A stretch of DNA of 64,000 bases from Arthrobacter pullicola (GTDB taxonomy: Bacteria > Actinomycetota > Actinomycetes > Actinomycetales > Micrococcaceae): NCBI RefSeq assembly GCF_014836875.1, contig NZ_JACSQC010000008.1, forward strand, positions 62,001 to 126,000, read 5' to 3'. The notes under the pieces were generated by a model. That model had not been told where the DNA came from and ran no database searches. It saw only the letters and a program-made list of their open reading frames with translations. The position numbers and the translations under genes are program-made. Shown one piece after another: positions 7,158-15,447 of the stretch. Positions within the stretch are counted from its first letter, which is position 1; each line of letters starts with the position of its first letter.

Positions 7158-9515
7158 ATGGCTGTGCCAAGCAAGGCTCCGAAAGATGGGATCGACGAAT
7201 CCGAGCTGCGGATCGGTGAACCGAAAACACATGCTGTCGGCCTGCCAGCCGTCATCAATTCCCTCCGCATCTCCATCGATCAGATGGGGCCGCTGCGCAG
7301 TGCACAGACGCTGATACAGGTGAATCAGAAGAAAGGCTTCGACTGCCCCGGGTGTGCGTGGCCGGAAGGCGACAAGCGGCATGCCGCAGAGTTCTGCGAA
7401 AACGGCGCCAAGGCCGTCGCGGAGGAAGCCACCAAGCGCCGGGTTCCGCCGGAGTTTTTTGCCCGGCATTCGGTGGCGGAGATGCTGGAGAAGGACGACT
7501 ACTGGCTGGGCCAGCAGGGCCGCCTCACCCATCCCATGCTGCTCGACGCCGGCGCTGCGCATTACCGGCCGGTCACCTGGGACGACGCGTACGAGATCAT
7601 CGTCGAGGAGCTCGCGGCCATGGACTCCCCCGACCAGGCCGTGTTCTACACCTCCGGGCGCACCTCCAACGAGGCAGCGTTCCTGTACCAGCTGATGGTC
7701 CGGGGAATCGGCACCAATAACCTGCCGGACTGCTCAAACATGTGCCATGAGTCATCCGGCTCCGCCCTCACCGAGACCCTCGGCATCGGCAAGGGTACCG
7801 TCAGCCTGGATGATGTCCAGAACTCGGAGCTCATCATCGTGGCCGGACAGAATCCCGGCACCAACCATCCCCGCATGCTTACCGCCCTGGAGCGCGCGAA
7901 GAAGAACGGTGCCACCATCATCGCGGTGAATCCGCTGCCCGAGGCCGGGCTGCTCCGGTTCGACAACCCGCAGAAGGCTTCGGGGCTCCTGGGCACCAGG
8001 TTCGGCGGGGGCACCCAGCTGGCTGATGACTTCCTGCAGATCCGGCTCGGCGGGGACCAGGCCCTCTTCCAGGGCCTGGGCAAGTACCTGCTGGAGCAGG
8101 AAGAAGAACACGGCAACGTCTTTGACCACCAGTTCATCGCTTCCTACACCGACGGACTGGACGGGTACCTTGCCGCCATCCGCCAGGTTTCCTGGGACGA
8201 AATCTGCACGGCCAGCGGCCTGACGCGGGCCCAGATCGAGTCTGCCGGTGCGCGCATGATTGCCGCCAAGTCCACGGTGGTCTGCTGGGCCATGGGACTG
8301 ACCCAGCACAAGCACTCGGTACCCATGCTGCGCGACATCGTCAATGTACTGCTGCTCCAGGGCAACATGGGACGTCCGGGTGCCGGTGTCTGCCCCGTCC
8401 GGGGGCACTCCAACGTTCAGGGTGACCGCACCATGGGCATCTTTGAGCGGATGCCGGAAGCCTTTCATGACAGGCTCGACGGCGAATTCGGCTTTGCATC
8501 ACCGCGCAGGCACGGTTTTGACACGGTCAACGCGATTCGCGCCATGCGCGATTCCAAGGTGCGCGTCTTTATGGCCATGGGCGGCAACTTCATCCGTGCC
8601 ACGCCTGACTCCGACGTCACGGAAGAGGCCCTGCGCAACACCGCCCTGACCGTGCAGGTATCGACGAAGCTGAACAAGTCCCACTTGGTGCACGGGCGCC
8701 GCGCGCTGATTCTGCCGGCCCTTGGCCGGACCGACAGGGACACCCAGGCCGGGGGTGACCAGCGCGTCACCGTGGAGGACTCCATGAGCGCCGTCCACGC
8801 CTCCCAGGGCAGGCTGGATCCGCCCGGTCCGCAGGTCCGCTCGGAAGTGGCCATAGTGTGCGAGCTCTCCGAACGGCTCTTCACCGGCACCCGGGCTCCG
8901 TTCCGCTCGAACGCACCAAAGCTGGACTGGATAGCCGCCCGGGCAGACTACTCGGTAATCCGCAGCCACATCGAAAATGTGATCCCCGGATTTGAGGGTT
9001 TCGAGGCAAAGCTCAAGCACGGCGGCGGCGGGTTCGTGCTGCCCAACGGCCCCCGGGACGGGCGAAAGTTCGCCACGGCCACCGGCAAGGCCCGCTTCAC
9101 GGCAAATGAGCTTCAGTATCCGAAGGTTCCCGCAGGCAGGCTCATCCTGCAGACACTGCGTTCACACGACCAGTACAACACCACGATCTACGCCAAGGAC
9201 GACCGGTACCGCGGCATTTACGGTGGACGCCGCGTTGTGTTCGTCAACGCCGCCGACCTGGCTGCGGCGGGTCTGCAGGACGGAGACATGGTGGACATGG
9301 TCTCCGAGTACGAGGATGGCGTAGAGCGCCGGGCGCCGGGCTTCCGGGCGGTCGCCTACAGCACTCCCGTAGGCTGTGCGGCCGCGTACTACCCGGAGGC
9401 GAACGTGCTGGTGCCGCTGGACTCCGTCGCCGATGTCAGCGGCACCCCCACCTCCAAGTCGGTCATTATCCGGCTGGAGCCTGCTGCACCTGCCACGGCA
9501 GGGGAAGCGCGGTGA
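7158..9515 (+). CDS. Molybdopterin oxidoreductase, FdhF/YdeP-type formate dehydrogenase-like alpha subunit
   Basis: 785 residues. The N-terminus has the cysteine pattern of the YdeP-like branch, DCPGCAWPEGDKRHAAEFCENGAKA in short segments (DCPGCAWP, then FCENGAKA), likely binding one Fe-S cluster. Molybdopterin-binding features include SNMCHESSG, the GQNPGTNHPRML loop and a C-terminal dinucleotide-binding domain with RSHDQYNTTIY. It lacks the extended ferredoxin-like N-terminus of large formate dehydrogenases. A GTG immediately precedes the ATG chosen; AAGGA lies just upstream. Divergent fdhD and convergent moeA/mobA indicate maturation in this block. The exact substrate, formate or another small molecule, is not proven for this family. 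Confidence 0.88.
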   Translation: MAVPSKAPKDGIDESELRIGEPKTHAVGLPAVINSLRISIDQMGPLRSAQTLIQVNQKKGFDCPGCAWPEGDKRHAAEFCENGAKAVAEEATKRRVPPEFFARHSVAEMLEKDDYWLGQQGRLTHPMLLDAGAAHYRPVTWDDAYEIIVEELAAMDSPDQAVFYTSGRTSNEAAFLYQLMVRGIGTNNLPDCSNMCHESSGSALTETLGIGKGTVSLDDVQNSELIIVAGQNPGTNHPRMLTALERAKKNGATIIAVNPLPEAGLLRFDNPQKASGLLGTRFGGGTQLADDFLQIRLGGDQALFQGLGKYLLEQEEEHGNVFDHQFIASYTDGLDGYLAAIRQVSWDEICTASGLTRAQIESAGARMIAAKSTVVCWAMGLTQHKHSVPMLRDIVNVLLLQGNMGRPGAGVCPVRGHSNVQGDRTMGIFERMPEAFHDRLDGEFGFASPRRHGFDTVNAIRAMRDSKVRVFMAMGGNFIRATPDSDVTEEALRNTALTVQVSTKLNKSHLVHGRRALILPALGRTDRDTQAGGDQRVTVEDSMSAVHASQGRLDPPGPQVRSEVAIVCELSERLFTGTRAPFRSNAPKLDWIAARADYSVIRSHIENVIPGFEGFEAKLKHGGGGFVLPNGPRDGRKFATATGKARFTANELQYPKVPAGRLILQTLRSHDQYNTTIYAKDDRYRGIYGGRRVVFVNAADLAAAGLQDGDMVDMVSEYEDGVERRAPGFRAVAYSTPVGCAAAYYPEANVLVPLDSVADVSGTPTSKSVIIRLEPAAPATAGEAR

Positions 9516-10758
9516 CGGACTCGTCAGCGGTGCAGCCGGCTTCGGGGATCACCATCACGGCGTCGGCGTCAGCAAGGCCGCGGAGCATCCCCGACCGGTA
9601 GTACTGCGAGGGTACGGAGCGTCCGTCCTGGATCCGGCTCGGAACCAGCCGGGTCCGGCCAGGCAGCGGATCGATGTCGACGCCGGCCAGGACGTGGCGC
9701 TCCCTGGGGAACTCTGCGCCCCGCAGCCCGGCCAGCAGCGGCTGCAGCACGGTGAAGACGGCCATCATGGCGGCGAGCGGGTTCCCGGGGAGCGCCACGA
9801 CGAACCGTCCGTCCGGCAAGCGGGCCAGCAGGGTGGGATGGCCGGGGCGCATGGCAATCCCGTCGATCAGCAGTTCAGCCTCGACTTCGCTGAGCGCGCG
9901 CCGGAGATGATCCGCTGCGGACGTCCCCGTACCGCCGGTGGTCACCAGCACGTCCCCGGAGGACATGGCCAGCGATGCTTCGTCCACAGCGTCCGTGCTG
10001 AGCGCAGCTGTGACGTCCTCCAGCCGGTCGGCGAGGCGGCGAACGGCGTCGACCCGGCCTCCCAGCATGCCGATCAGCTGCGGCAGCTGCGGTCCGAAGG
10101 TGTCCCGGACCTGACCCGAATCCGGCAGCCCGGCTTCGATGACTTCATCACCGGTCAGCAGCAGGGAAACGCGCGGAGCACGCAGCACGGGCAGGGTGTC
10201 ATGGCCGCAGACGGCTGCAAGCGCAATATGCGCCGGGTTGAGTACGGTCCCGGCCGCGATGACCGTCTCCCCTGCCGCTGCTTCTTCACCTGCCGGCCGG
10301 ATGTGTTCACCGGGGCGGGGTTCATCGCTCCGAGCCGTGGGTCCCGGGACCAGTAGTGCGGGGTCCCCTGGGCTCAACTGGCCGTTTTCAGACCGCAGGA
10401 TGGCTTCTCCGCCCACCGGAACCAGCCCGCCGGTAAGGATGGGTACGGCTTCGCCGGGCTGCAGCGGCCGGCGGCCGGACTCTTTATGGATCTGCCAGCG
10501 TTCGTGCTCTGGTTCCTCCGAGCTGACGATTCGCCAGGGCGGGGGTCCCGCCACGGCCCAGCCGTCCATGGCCGAGGACGCATAGTGCGGAACCGGCTGG
10601 AGAGCGGGGGCATCCACCGCCAGGGTCAGTCCCAGCGCCTCAGCGAGAGGGACCGTTTCAAACGGCAGCGGACGGGCGGCAGCGTAAGCCGCTTTGCGGG
10701 CCTGGTCCCAGGAGGTGTTGGGCTGCAACGGAAGAATTACCGGTGCCGGCCCGTTCAC
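9466..10758 (-). CDS. moeA: Molybdopterin molybdenumtransferase MoeA
   Basis: 430 residues. MoeA inserts molybdate into adenylylated molybdopterin. Motifs seen: HYASSAMDGWA, ILTGGLVP, LLTGDEVIEAG, VLVTTGGTGTSAADHL and LPGNPLAAMM. The start is GTG at 10758, with GGAGG 7 nt upstream and a GTGA overlap with the preceding gene's stop, which indicates translational coupling. Its last 50 bp lie antisense to the end of the molybdoenzyme gene, an unusually long convergent overlap. It belongs to a minus-strand run: HNH, mobA, DUF6457, moeA. Confidence 0.95.
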   Translation of the reverse strand: MNGPAPVILPLQPNTSWDQARKAAYAAARPLPFETVPLAEALGLTLAVDAPALQPVPHYASSAMDGWAVAGPPPWRIVSSEEPEHERWQIHKESGRRPLQPGEAVPILTGGLVPVGGEAILRSENGQLSPGDPALLVPGPTARSDEPRPGEHIRPAGEEAAAGETVIAAGTVLNPAHIALAAVCGHDTLPVLRAPRVSLLLTGDEVIEAGLPDSGQVRDTFGPQLPQLIGMLGGRVDAVRRLADRLEDVTAALSTDAVDEASLAMSSGDVLVTTGGTGTSAADHLRRALSEVEAELLIDGIAMRPGHPTLLARLPDGRFVVALPGNPLAAMMAVFTVLQPLLAGLRGAEFPRERHVLAGVDIDPLPGRTRLVPSRIQDGRSVPSQYYRSGMLRGLADADAVMVIPEAGCTADESVTALPLPWQVQQAPAG

Positions 10759-11039
10759 TTGCCTACCTCCGGAGTGGCGGCGTCGCACTCACGCTGGGCA
10801 GCGCGGATAGCCGCGCGCATGGCGAGGTTCTCATCGGCCTGTCCGCTTCCCGCGGCCAGGCCGGCTGCGAGGCCCGCAATGAACGTCGTCAGCGGAGCCG
10901 CCGGACGGACAACGTTGTGGGCTGCCGCTGCCGCAAGGTCCAGGACGGCGTCGATGTCCACTGCTGTTCCCTCAAGTTCAAGGGACCGCAGCAGCTGCTG
11001 CGTCCACGCCTCGAGTGTTTCCTGCTGGCTTCCCATCAT
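10755..11039 (-). CDS. DUF6457 domain protein linked to molybdenum cofactor genes
   Basis: 94 residues, mostly helical, with an N-terminal WTQQLLRSLELEG segment and an Ala/Gly-rich middle (FIAGLAAGLAAG). It resembles the DUF6457 family, which in actinobacteria occurs beside or fused to MobA. Position between mobA and moeA, with a GTGA overlap into moeA, supports a role in molybdenum cofactor synthesis or delivery. No catalytic residues are recognisable and the function is unknown. Confidence 0.7.
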   Translation of the reverse strand: MMGSQQETLEAWTQQLLRSLELEGTAVDIDAVLDLAAAAAHNVVRPAAPLTTFIAGLAAGLAAGSGQADENLAMRAAIRAAQRECDAATPEVGK

Positions 11040-11081
11040 GGCTCCTTTTGTTCCTGGGGCGTCGCTGGAACCGGCAGGGCC

Positions 11082-11729
11082 TCAGACAGTGCGGTTGCCC
11101 GGCCTGATCCCCCACTTTCCGGCATCAGCCCAGGTGTCCACATCAGCAGTGCTTCCCTCCGGCACGGCAACCTCTCTCCACTGCACCCTAGCAAGGAGGC
11201 GGAACATTGATAGATTCTCCAGTCCCCCGGGCTGTTGGATCACCGCACTGCGCAGGTCTTCGGTGCGGTAAAGCGCCGCCAAAGGCTGCAGAGCCCCGCT
11301 GCTGTCCCTGGCCATGACGGACTGCCCAGGATCCCGGCCTGCCTCGGCCAGGAGCGTCTGGACGGCGCCGGCAGCGCCGGGCATGTCGCAGGCCAGCACC
11401 ATGGTCCACGGCGGCGCACTGCCGTGCGCGGCATCAGTACTGTAAAGCGCGCTCACGGCGGCCCCGACAGCTGCCGCAGGGCCAGAGAAAGCGGGCTCCT
11501 CCCGGACAAAAAACCCGTGCTGGGGTACGGCGGGCAGAAATTGTTCCAGATCCGCGGGCCCGGCGATGGCCACGCTGCGGGCCTGCCGTACGGCACCCAA
11601 GGTGCGCTCGAGCAGGGTCTGCCCATCAAAAAGGAGTCCGGCCTTGGGCACCCCACCCAGGCGCGATGACCGTCCGCCGGCGAGGACTACCGCGTTGAAG
11701 GCCGGCGGCTGTTCCGTTTCACGTTCCAT
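11082..11729 (-). CDS. mobA: Molybdenum cofactor guanylyltransferase MobA
   Basis: 215 residues. The nucleotidyltransferase signature AVVLAGGRSSRLGGVPKAGL is at residues 13-32, and MVLACDMPG provides the metal-binding aspartate. It attaches GMP to molybdopterin, giving the bis-MGD cofactor used by the neighbouring oxidoreductase. The start ATG overlaps the stop of the HNH gene (TGATG), so the two are translationally coupled. A longer in-frame start exists upstream but would run into the HNH gene. Confidence 0.92.
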   Translation of the reverse strand: MERETEQPPAFNAVVLAGGRSSRLGGVPKAGLLFDGQTLLERTLGAVRQARSVAIAGPADLEQFLPAVPQHGFFVREEPAFSGPAAAVGAAVSALYSTDAAHGSAPPWTMVLACDMPGAAGAVQTLLAEAGRDPGQSVMARDSSGALQPLAALYRTEDLRSAVIQQPGGLENLSMFRLLARVQWREVAVPEGSTADVDTWADAGKWGIRPGNRTV

Positions 11730-12226
11730 CAGGCAGCCGTGTCGCCAAGGAAAGGGCTCCACTGCGCGGCCGGCTGGTCGAGTTCACGGATCTGCCAGCG
11801 GGCACCGTTTGGCGGCCTGGGGGTGAACCGGAGCTTCCAGCCGAGCTGGTTCAGTGTTTTGTCCCCTTTATTGTTGTTGCACCGAAGGCAGCACGCGACC
11901 AGGTTCTCCCAGCTGGCCTCCCCACCGCGGGATTTGGCGACCACGTGGTCCACGGTGGCGGCCTGCTTGCCGCAGTAGGCACATGCATGGCCGTCGCGCC
12001 GCAGGACTCCCCTGCGGGTGGCAACGGTCTCCTCCCGGTAGGGAATGTTGACGTAGCGGTTCAGCAGGATGACCGAGGGCCGTCCGAAGACATCAGCCGG
12101 GCTAACCACGGGCACCCCGCTCTCCGCCAGCACGCTCGCTTTTCCGGTTAGCACCAGAACCAGTGCACGCCGGAAGGTGACAACGGCCAGCGGTTCGTAG
12201 CCCGCATTCAGAACCAGCGTTCGCAT
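11729..12226 (-). CDS. HNH endonuclease, small actinobacterial type
   Basis: 165 residues from MRTLVLNAGYEPL, with AGAGGA 6 nt upstream. The C-terminal half holds an HNH motif with zinc-binding cysteines: CAYC (82-85), VDHVV (D93, H94), N108, CCLRC (112-116) and N117. The N-terminal part (YEPLAVV, AL.L...GKA) is characteristic of a widespread stand-alone HNH family in actinobacteria whose role is unsettled. It is translationally coupled to mobA, a curious link because no molybdenum-related nuclease function is known. It is not part of an intron or phage here. Confidence 0.88.
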   Translation of the reverse strand: MRTLVLNAGYEPLAVVTFRRALVLVLTGKASVLAESGVPVVSPADVFGRPSVILLNRYVNIPYREETVATRRGVLRRDGHACAYCGKQAATVDHVVAKSRGGEASWENLVACCLRCNNNKGDKTLNQLGWKLRFTPRPPNGARWQIRELDQPAAQWSPFLGDTAA

Positions 12227-12392
12227 GCACGTTCCTCTTCGCCTGCCCGCGGGTCCGGCGAGGGTAAAGTTCACCGTTCCACTGCGGTACTTCGAATCTT
12301 CATTGCAAGGGTAAGCCGGGATCGGGGATTCCCGCTATTTAAGCAGCACGAAATACCGGCTGGATTGCCGCGCATCCGTGGTTGGAAACAAC

Positions 12393-12422
12393 AAAGGACC
12401 CTCCCGGGCGGGAGGGTCCTTT
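12393..12422 (-). terminator. Rho-independent terminator after the NlpC/P60 pair
   Basis: A perfect 13-bp stem (AAAGGACCCTCCC 12393-12405 with GGGAGGGTCCTTT 12410-12422) and a 4-base loop. Read on the minus strand it is followed by TTTGTTGTTT. It lies about 30 bp past the stop of the 12452 gene. Confidence 0.9.
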
Positions 12423-12451
12423 GGCGAACTGTGTCAGGTTCTGGTTTGCTG

Positions 12452-13216
12452 CTAGCCGCCTACGCGGATGTATACGCCGCCGGAGCCAAGCTCGGCCGGA
12501 GCAACAACGGTCTGGTTGCCGAAGAAACCGCCGTGGACGGCCTGACCATTGCCGACGTAAACAGCAATGTGGGCCATGCCCATGCCGCCGTCTGCGTAGT
12601 AGATCAGATCACCGGGGATTGCTTCGCCCGCGCTTACGGTGCGGCCCAGGGAGAGGTAACCCGCCGGCCATCCGTGGAAGTTGATGCCCGCCGCTGCCAG
12701 GGCGTTGGTAGCGAGCATGGTGCAGTCCTGCATCACACCCAGCTGGGCGTAGGCAGCTGCGGCAATTGTGGCGGCAATCCCGGAGGAGGCAACCGGGGCA
12801 GCGGAAGCCGCCGGAGCAGTTGCGGTCTGGGCGGTTGCTGCCTGGGCGGGAGCCTCAGCTGCCGGGGCGTTGATTTCCTGCGACTGCACGGTCACGGCCT
12901 CAACTACCGGCTCCTCGGCCACGATGACGCCCGGGACCGGAGCGAACGTGAGCTCAGGGCCAACAGCATCTGCGGGAACCTGCAGTGGGATAGAGGACAG
13001 ATCCAGCTTGCTGGTCTGCACATCGCGGGAAAGTTCCGGTCCGGCTGCATTTGCGGCGACGCCGGTGCTGAGCACCAGGCCGGAGGCAGCGGCGATGACG
13101 GCAGCCTGGCGGCCGACCGTTCCGGCGTTGGAGGTGACGGCGTCGGCCAGTGCAGTCAGTGAGCTGGTGCGCTGGACGGGCGCACGGTGACGGGCGCGCT
13201 CAGTTGTCGAGGTCAT
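12452..13216 (-). CDS. Exported NlpC/P60-type peptidase (second of pair)
   Basis: 254 residues. A basic N-terminus is followed by a hydrophobic export segment (residues 37-58, RQAAVIAAASGLVLSTGVAANAA) nearly identical to that of the next gene. After an Ala/Pro/Glu-rich linker comes an NlpC/P60 fold with likely nucleophile C165 (MQDCTMLATNAL) and H216 (MAHIAVYVG). The active-site surroundings differ from the usual DCSG, so activity should not be assumed. It follows its paralogue by 28 bp with GGAG before its ATG, so it is probably transcribed from the same c-di-AMP riboswitch leader and ends at the terminator at 12393. It would cleave wall peptides. Confidence 0.85.
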   Translation of the reverse strand: MTSTTERARHRAPVQRTSSLTALADAVTSNAGTVGRQAAVIAAASGLVLSTGVAANAAGPELSRDVQTSKLDLSSIPLQVPADAVGPELTFAPVPGVIVAEEPVVEAVTVQSQEINAPAAEAPAQAATAQTATAPAASAAPVASSGIAATIAAAAYAQLGVMQDCTMLATNALAAAGINFHGWPAGYLSLGRTVSAGEAIPGDLIYYADGGMGMAHIAVYVGNGQAVHGGFFGNQTVVAPAELGSGGVYIRVGG

Positions 13217-13244
13217 GGCAGTGTGCTCCGTTTATCTGTCAGCG

Positions 13245-14042
13245 TTAGCTGACGCGGACGAAGCTTGCGCCGGGAAGGTCGGACAGGGAGTGGAGACCGG
13301 TGTTCATACCGTTCAGGCCACCGCTGATGACCTGGCCGTTGCCGACGTAGATCGCAACGTGTCCGCCGGTGATAACAAGGTCGCCGGCCTGCGGGGACCC
13401 GACTACGGCACCGAAGGCGAAGAATTGGGACGGAGCGAGGTCGCCAACGGACTTGCCGACGGAACGCAGTGCCTTCTCGACCATCGCGGTGCAGTCCTGC
13501 GCCACGCCGATCTGTGAGTAGGCGGAGGCAACCAGGCCTGCAGCGACGCCGCTGGCGCTGACAGCGGGTGCAGCTGCCGGTGCGGAGGATGCGGTGGTGA
13601 CGCCGGAAGAGGCCGGTGCCTGTGCCGGTGCGGCTGCGGCCTGCTGGGCAGCGTATGCCTCCTGCTGGGCGGCAACAGCGGCAGCGGCTTCTTCTGCTGC
13701 GGCCAGCTCGGCGGCAGCGATCTGGGCGCGGGTTTCGGCCCCGGAGAGCGATCCCGCAAGGGGAGCTACCGGAAGGTCGAAGGGTGCCTGCTCGGAGACC
13801 GTTACGGTCCCGTTGGAGGTCACAACGTTGAGGGGGGTTGCTTCAAGTGCCTGGCGGTCGGTGGAAACCGGTGCAGCCTGGGCCGGCATGCCAGCGGCCA
13901 GAACAAGGCCGGAAGCTGCGACGACGACGGCGGCCTGGCGGCCGACGGTTCCTGCGTTGGCGGTTACGGCCTTGGAGAAAGCCGTAAGCGGGCTGGATTG
14001 AACCGAGGCAGCACGATGGCGGCCGGAATTGATTGATGACAC
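13245..14042 (-). CDS. Exported NlpC/P60-type peptidase (first of pair, riboswitch-controlled)
   Basis: 265 residues from GTG at 14042 (MSSINSGRHR), chosen because GGGAGAGG lies 8 nt upstream; an in-frame TTG further up has no binding site. The export segment is about residues 34-57. An Ala/Glu/Gln coiled-coil-like linker (about 105-145) precedes the NlpC/P60 domain, with C184 (AQDCTAMVEKAL) and H228 (GGHVAIYVG). Like its neighbour, it has DCT instead of DCSG. A ydaO-type riboswitch lies directly upstream, as is known for many actinobacterial wall hydrolase genes. Likely role: peptidoglycan remodelling during growth. Confidence 0.87.
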   Translation of the reverse strand: MSSINSGRHRAASVQSSPLTAFSKAVTANAGTVGRQAAVVVAASGLVLAAGMPAQAAPVSTDRQALEATPLNVVTSNGTVTVSEQAPFDLPVAPLAGSLSGAETRAQIAAAELAAAEEAAAAVAAQQEAYAAQQAAAAPAQAPASSGVTTASSAPAAAPAVSASGVAAGLVASAYSQIGVAQDCTAMVEKALRSVGKSVGDLAPSQFFAFGAVVGSPQAGDLVITGGHVAIYVGNGQVISGGLNGMNTGLHSLSDLPGASFVRVS

Positions 14043-14061
14043 AGTTTTTGCCTCTCCCAAT

Positions 14062-14200
14062 GCCTACGAGGTGAGCTGTCGGATTCGGATGGGAGTCACC
14101 CGGTTGCTGGACTGCTAAGTCCGGCAACTTAACCCCTAGGGCTTCTTGCGAAACCCGAAATTGGTTCCCCCGCCTCTGCCATGCGATTTTGCGAACGGAT
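14062..14200 (-). promoter_or_regulatory. c-di-AMP riboswitch (ydaO type)
   Basis: On the minus strand the leader contains the conserved ydaO blocks in order: GGCAGAGGCGGGGGAACCAA, then GGGTTTCGC, then GGGTGACTCCC and ATCCGAATCCGACAGCTCAC, followed by CTCGTAGGC just before the ribosome binding site. These motifs and the position in front of a wall hydrolase match the RF00379 class, which senses cyclic di-AMP. The exact ends are estimated. A covariance-model search would confirm it. Confidence 0.85.
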
Positions 14201-14236
14201 CTCAAACGGTGGCAGAGCTCGGCGATCTGTTTGAGA

Positions 14237-14299
14237 GTGCCTGATCTTTGGCCAATCAGGCACGGTGACGAGAATATAACAACATCAAGGAAATGTCAC
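14237..14299 (-). promoter_or_regulatory. Predicted promoter and leader hairpin of the NlpC/P60 operon
   Basis: On the minus strand GTGACA (14294-14299) and TATATT (14273-14278), 15 bp apart, make a plausible promoter in an AT-rich pocket. Immediately downstream is a perfect 9-bp hairpin, GTGCCTGAT...ATCAGGCAC (14237-14263), at the very 5' end of the predicted transcript and before the riboswitch. It may protect the RNA end or bind a regulator. Confidence 0.5.
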
Positions 14300-14328
14300 G
14301 CTCAGGTCACGAAAGGATATTGGAGCGG

Positions 14329-15096
14329 TCACAACCAGCCGAGGGGGTCGACAGGAGTGCCGTTGACGAGTACCTCAAAATGCAGGTGGCAGCCCGTAGA
14401 AGCCCCCGTGGTGCCGCTGGCTCCCACCAGGTCACCGCGCTGGACTTCGTCGCCCACGGAGACGCTGATGGCCGACAGATGGTTGTAGGTGGTTTCCACC
14501 CCGTTGCCGTGGTCCACCACTACGCGGTTTCCCCCGCCGTAGGCATGCCAACCGGCGGACTTGACCTTGCCGCTGGCGGCCGCGGTTACCTGGGTGCCGC
14601 AGGCCGCGGCGAAGTCCTGGCCGGTGTGCAGTTCACCCGCCGCTCCCGTGATCGGGCTGACCCGGTAACCGAAGGATGAAGTCTGCACCAGTTCGGAGTC
14701 CAGCGGGGTCGCGAGCGTACCCTGTGCTGCTGCCGGAGTGACGTCCGCGCCGGCGACGGTTAGCCCCTGGAGCTTCGCGTCCGGATCGAACTTGCTGGTC
14801 AGAGCGGCCCGGTCAAACTCCAGGGTTGCATTGGGATCAGCCGAAACCGGAGCGGGAGCCGCGGTGGCTTCCGGTGCCGGTACGGGATCTACGGCCGCTG
14901 CTGTCGTCGGCAGTGCCACGGTCAGCACCAGCCCGGAGGCGGCGGCCGTGATGGCGAATTTCTGGGCGGATCCCCCCAGCGGGCGGCGGACAGTTTCAGC
15001 GCGTCGCCGGCCAGTAGTCCCGGCGGCGGCACGTGGACGCAGTTGGGTGGCCGTGGTTTCGGCCCTGCGCCTGCCCGAAGCAGTGTGCTTCGACAA
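14329..15096 (-). CDS. Exported M23-family metallopeptidase
   Basis: 255 residues. The N-terminus is basic, then comes an export segment (about 45-68, KFAITAAASGLVLTV) that resembles those of the two downstream NlpC/P60 proteins. The C-terminal LytM/M23 domain has the zinc and catalytic residues H157 and D161 (LHTGQDF), H206 (YNHLS) and HLHFE (H237, H239). M23 enzymes cut peptidoglycan cross-bridges. The start is TTG at 15096 with GAGAGGG 6 nt upstream. A second c-di-AMP riboswitch precedes it. The predicted NlpC promoter lies downstream of this gene's stop, so the genes are separate units under the same signal. Confidence 0.9.
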   Translation of the reverse strand: MSKHTASGRRRAETTATQLRPRAAAGTTGRRRAETVRRPLGGSAQKFAITAAASGLVLTVALPTTAAAVDPVPAPEATAAPAPVSADPNATLEFDRAALTSKFDPDAKLQGLTVAGADVTPAAAQGTLATPLDSELVQTSSFGYRVSPITGAAGELHTGQDFAAACGTQVTAAASGKVKSAGWHAYGGGNRVVVDHGNGVETTYNHLSAISVSVGDEVQRGDLVGASGTTGASTGCHLHFEVLVNGTPVDPLGWL

Positions 15097-15107
15097 GTGG
15101 TTCCCTC

Positions 15108-15285
15108 TCTACAAAGCCTGCGAAGTTAGCTGTCGGATTCGAGTAGAGAACTCGGCCCACGACGCACTGGCCTACCGCTGTGCGGATATTCCTGTGCTGC
15201 TCGGAGGCTTCACCCCAAGACAGTGCTGCCACTGCCGCTTGATGGGTCCTCCGCCCCTGCCCGCGAACGGTTACACCTGCGGTCC
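15108..15285 (-). promoter_or_regulatory. Second c-di-AMP riboswitch (ydaO type)
   Basis: The leader of the M23 gene holds the ydaO blocks GGAGGACCCATC, TTGGGGTGAAGCC, CGAATCCGACAGCTAACTTC and GCAGGC in order. The CCGACAGCTAAC core matches the consensus better than the first copy does. Two riboswitches of one class lie 0.9 kb apart in front of wall hydrolases. Ends are estimated. Confidence 0.85.
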
Positions 15286-15342
15286 AGTGGCAGGGTTCGG
15301 CTGTCGGACCGGTGATCAGTGTTGTTGCTGTAGTCAGAAGTC

Positions 15343-15348
15343 ACTATA
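15343..15348 (-). promoter_or_regulatory. -10 element of the M23 / riboswitch transcript
   Basis: On the minus strand TATAGT lies in an AT-rich stretch (GGGATTTTTCCCCTATAGTG) about 60 nt before the riboswitch core. The -35 is poor. The remainder of 15286-15447 holds no gene; a small GC hairpin near 15430 may end the dtxR transcript. Confidence 0.45.
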
Positions 15349-15447
15349 GGGGAAAAATCCCAAAAGATACCATTCCGTTATCCGCGGCCGGGTCCGGAGC
15401 GGTCAGCGCCGCCAACGCCGGTCAACGGCTGCGGGCAGCCGGCGGGG

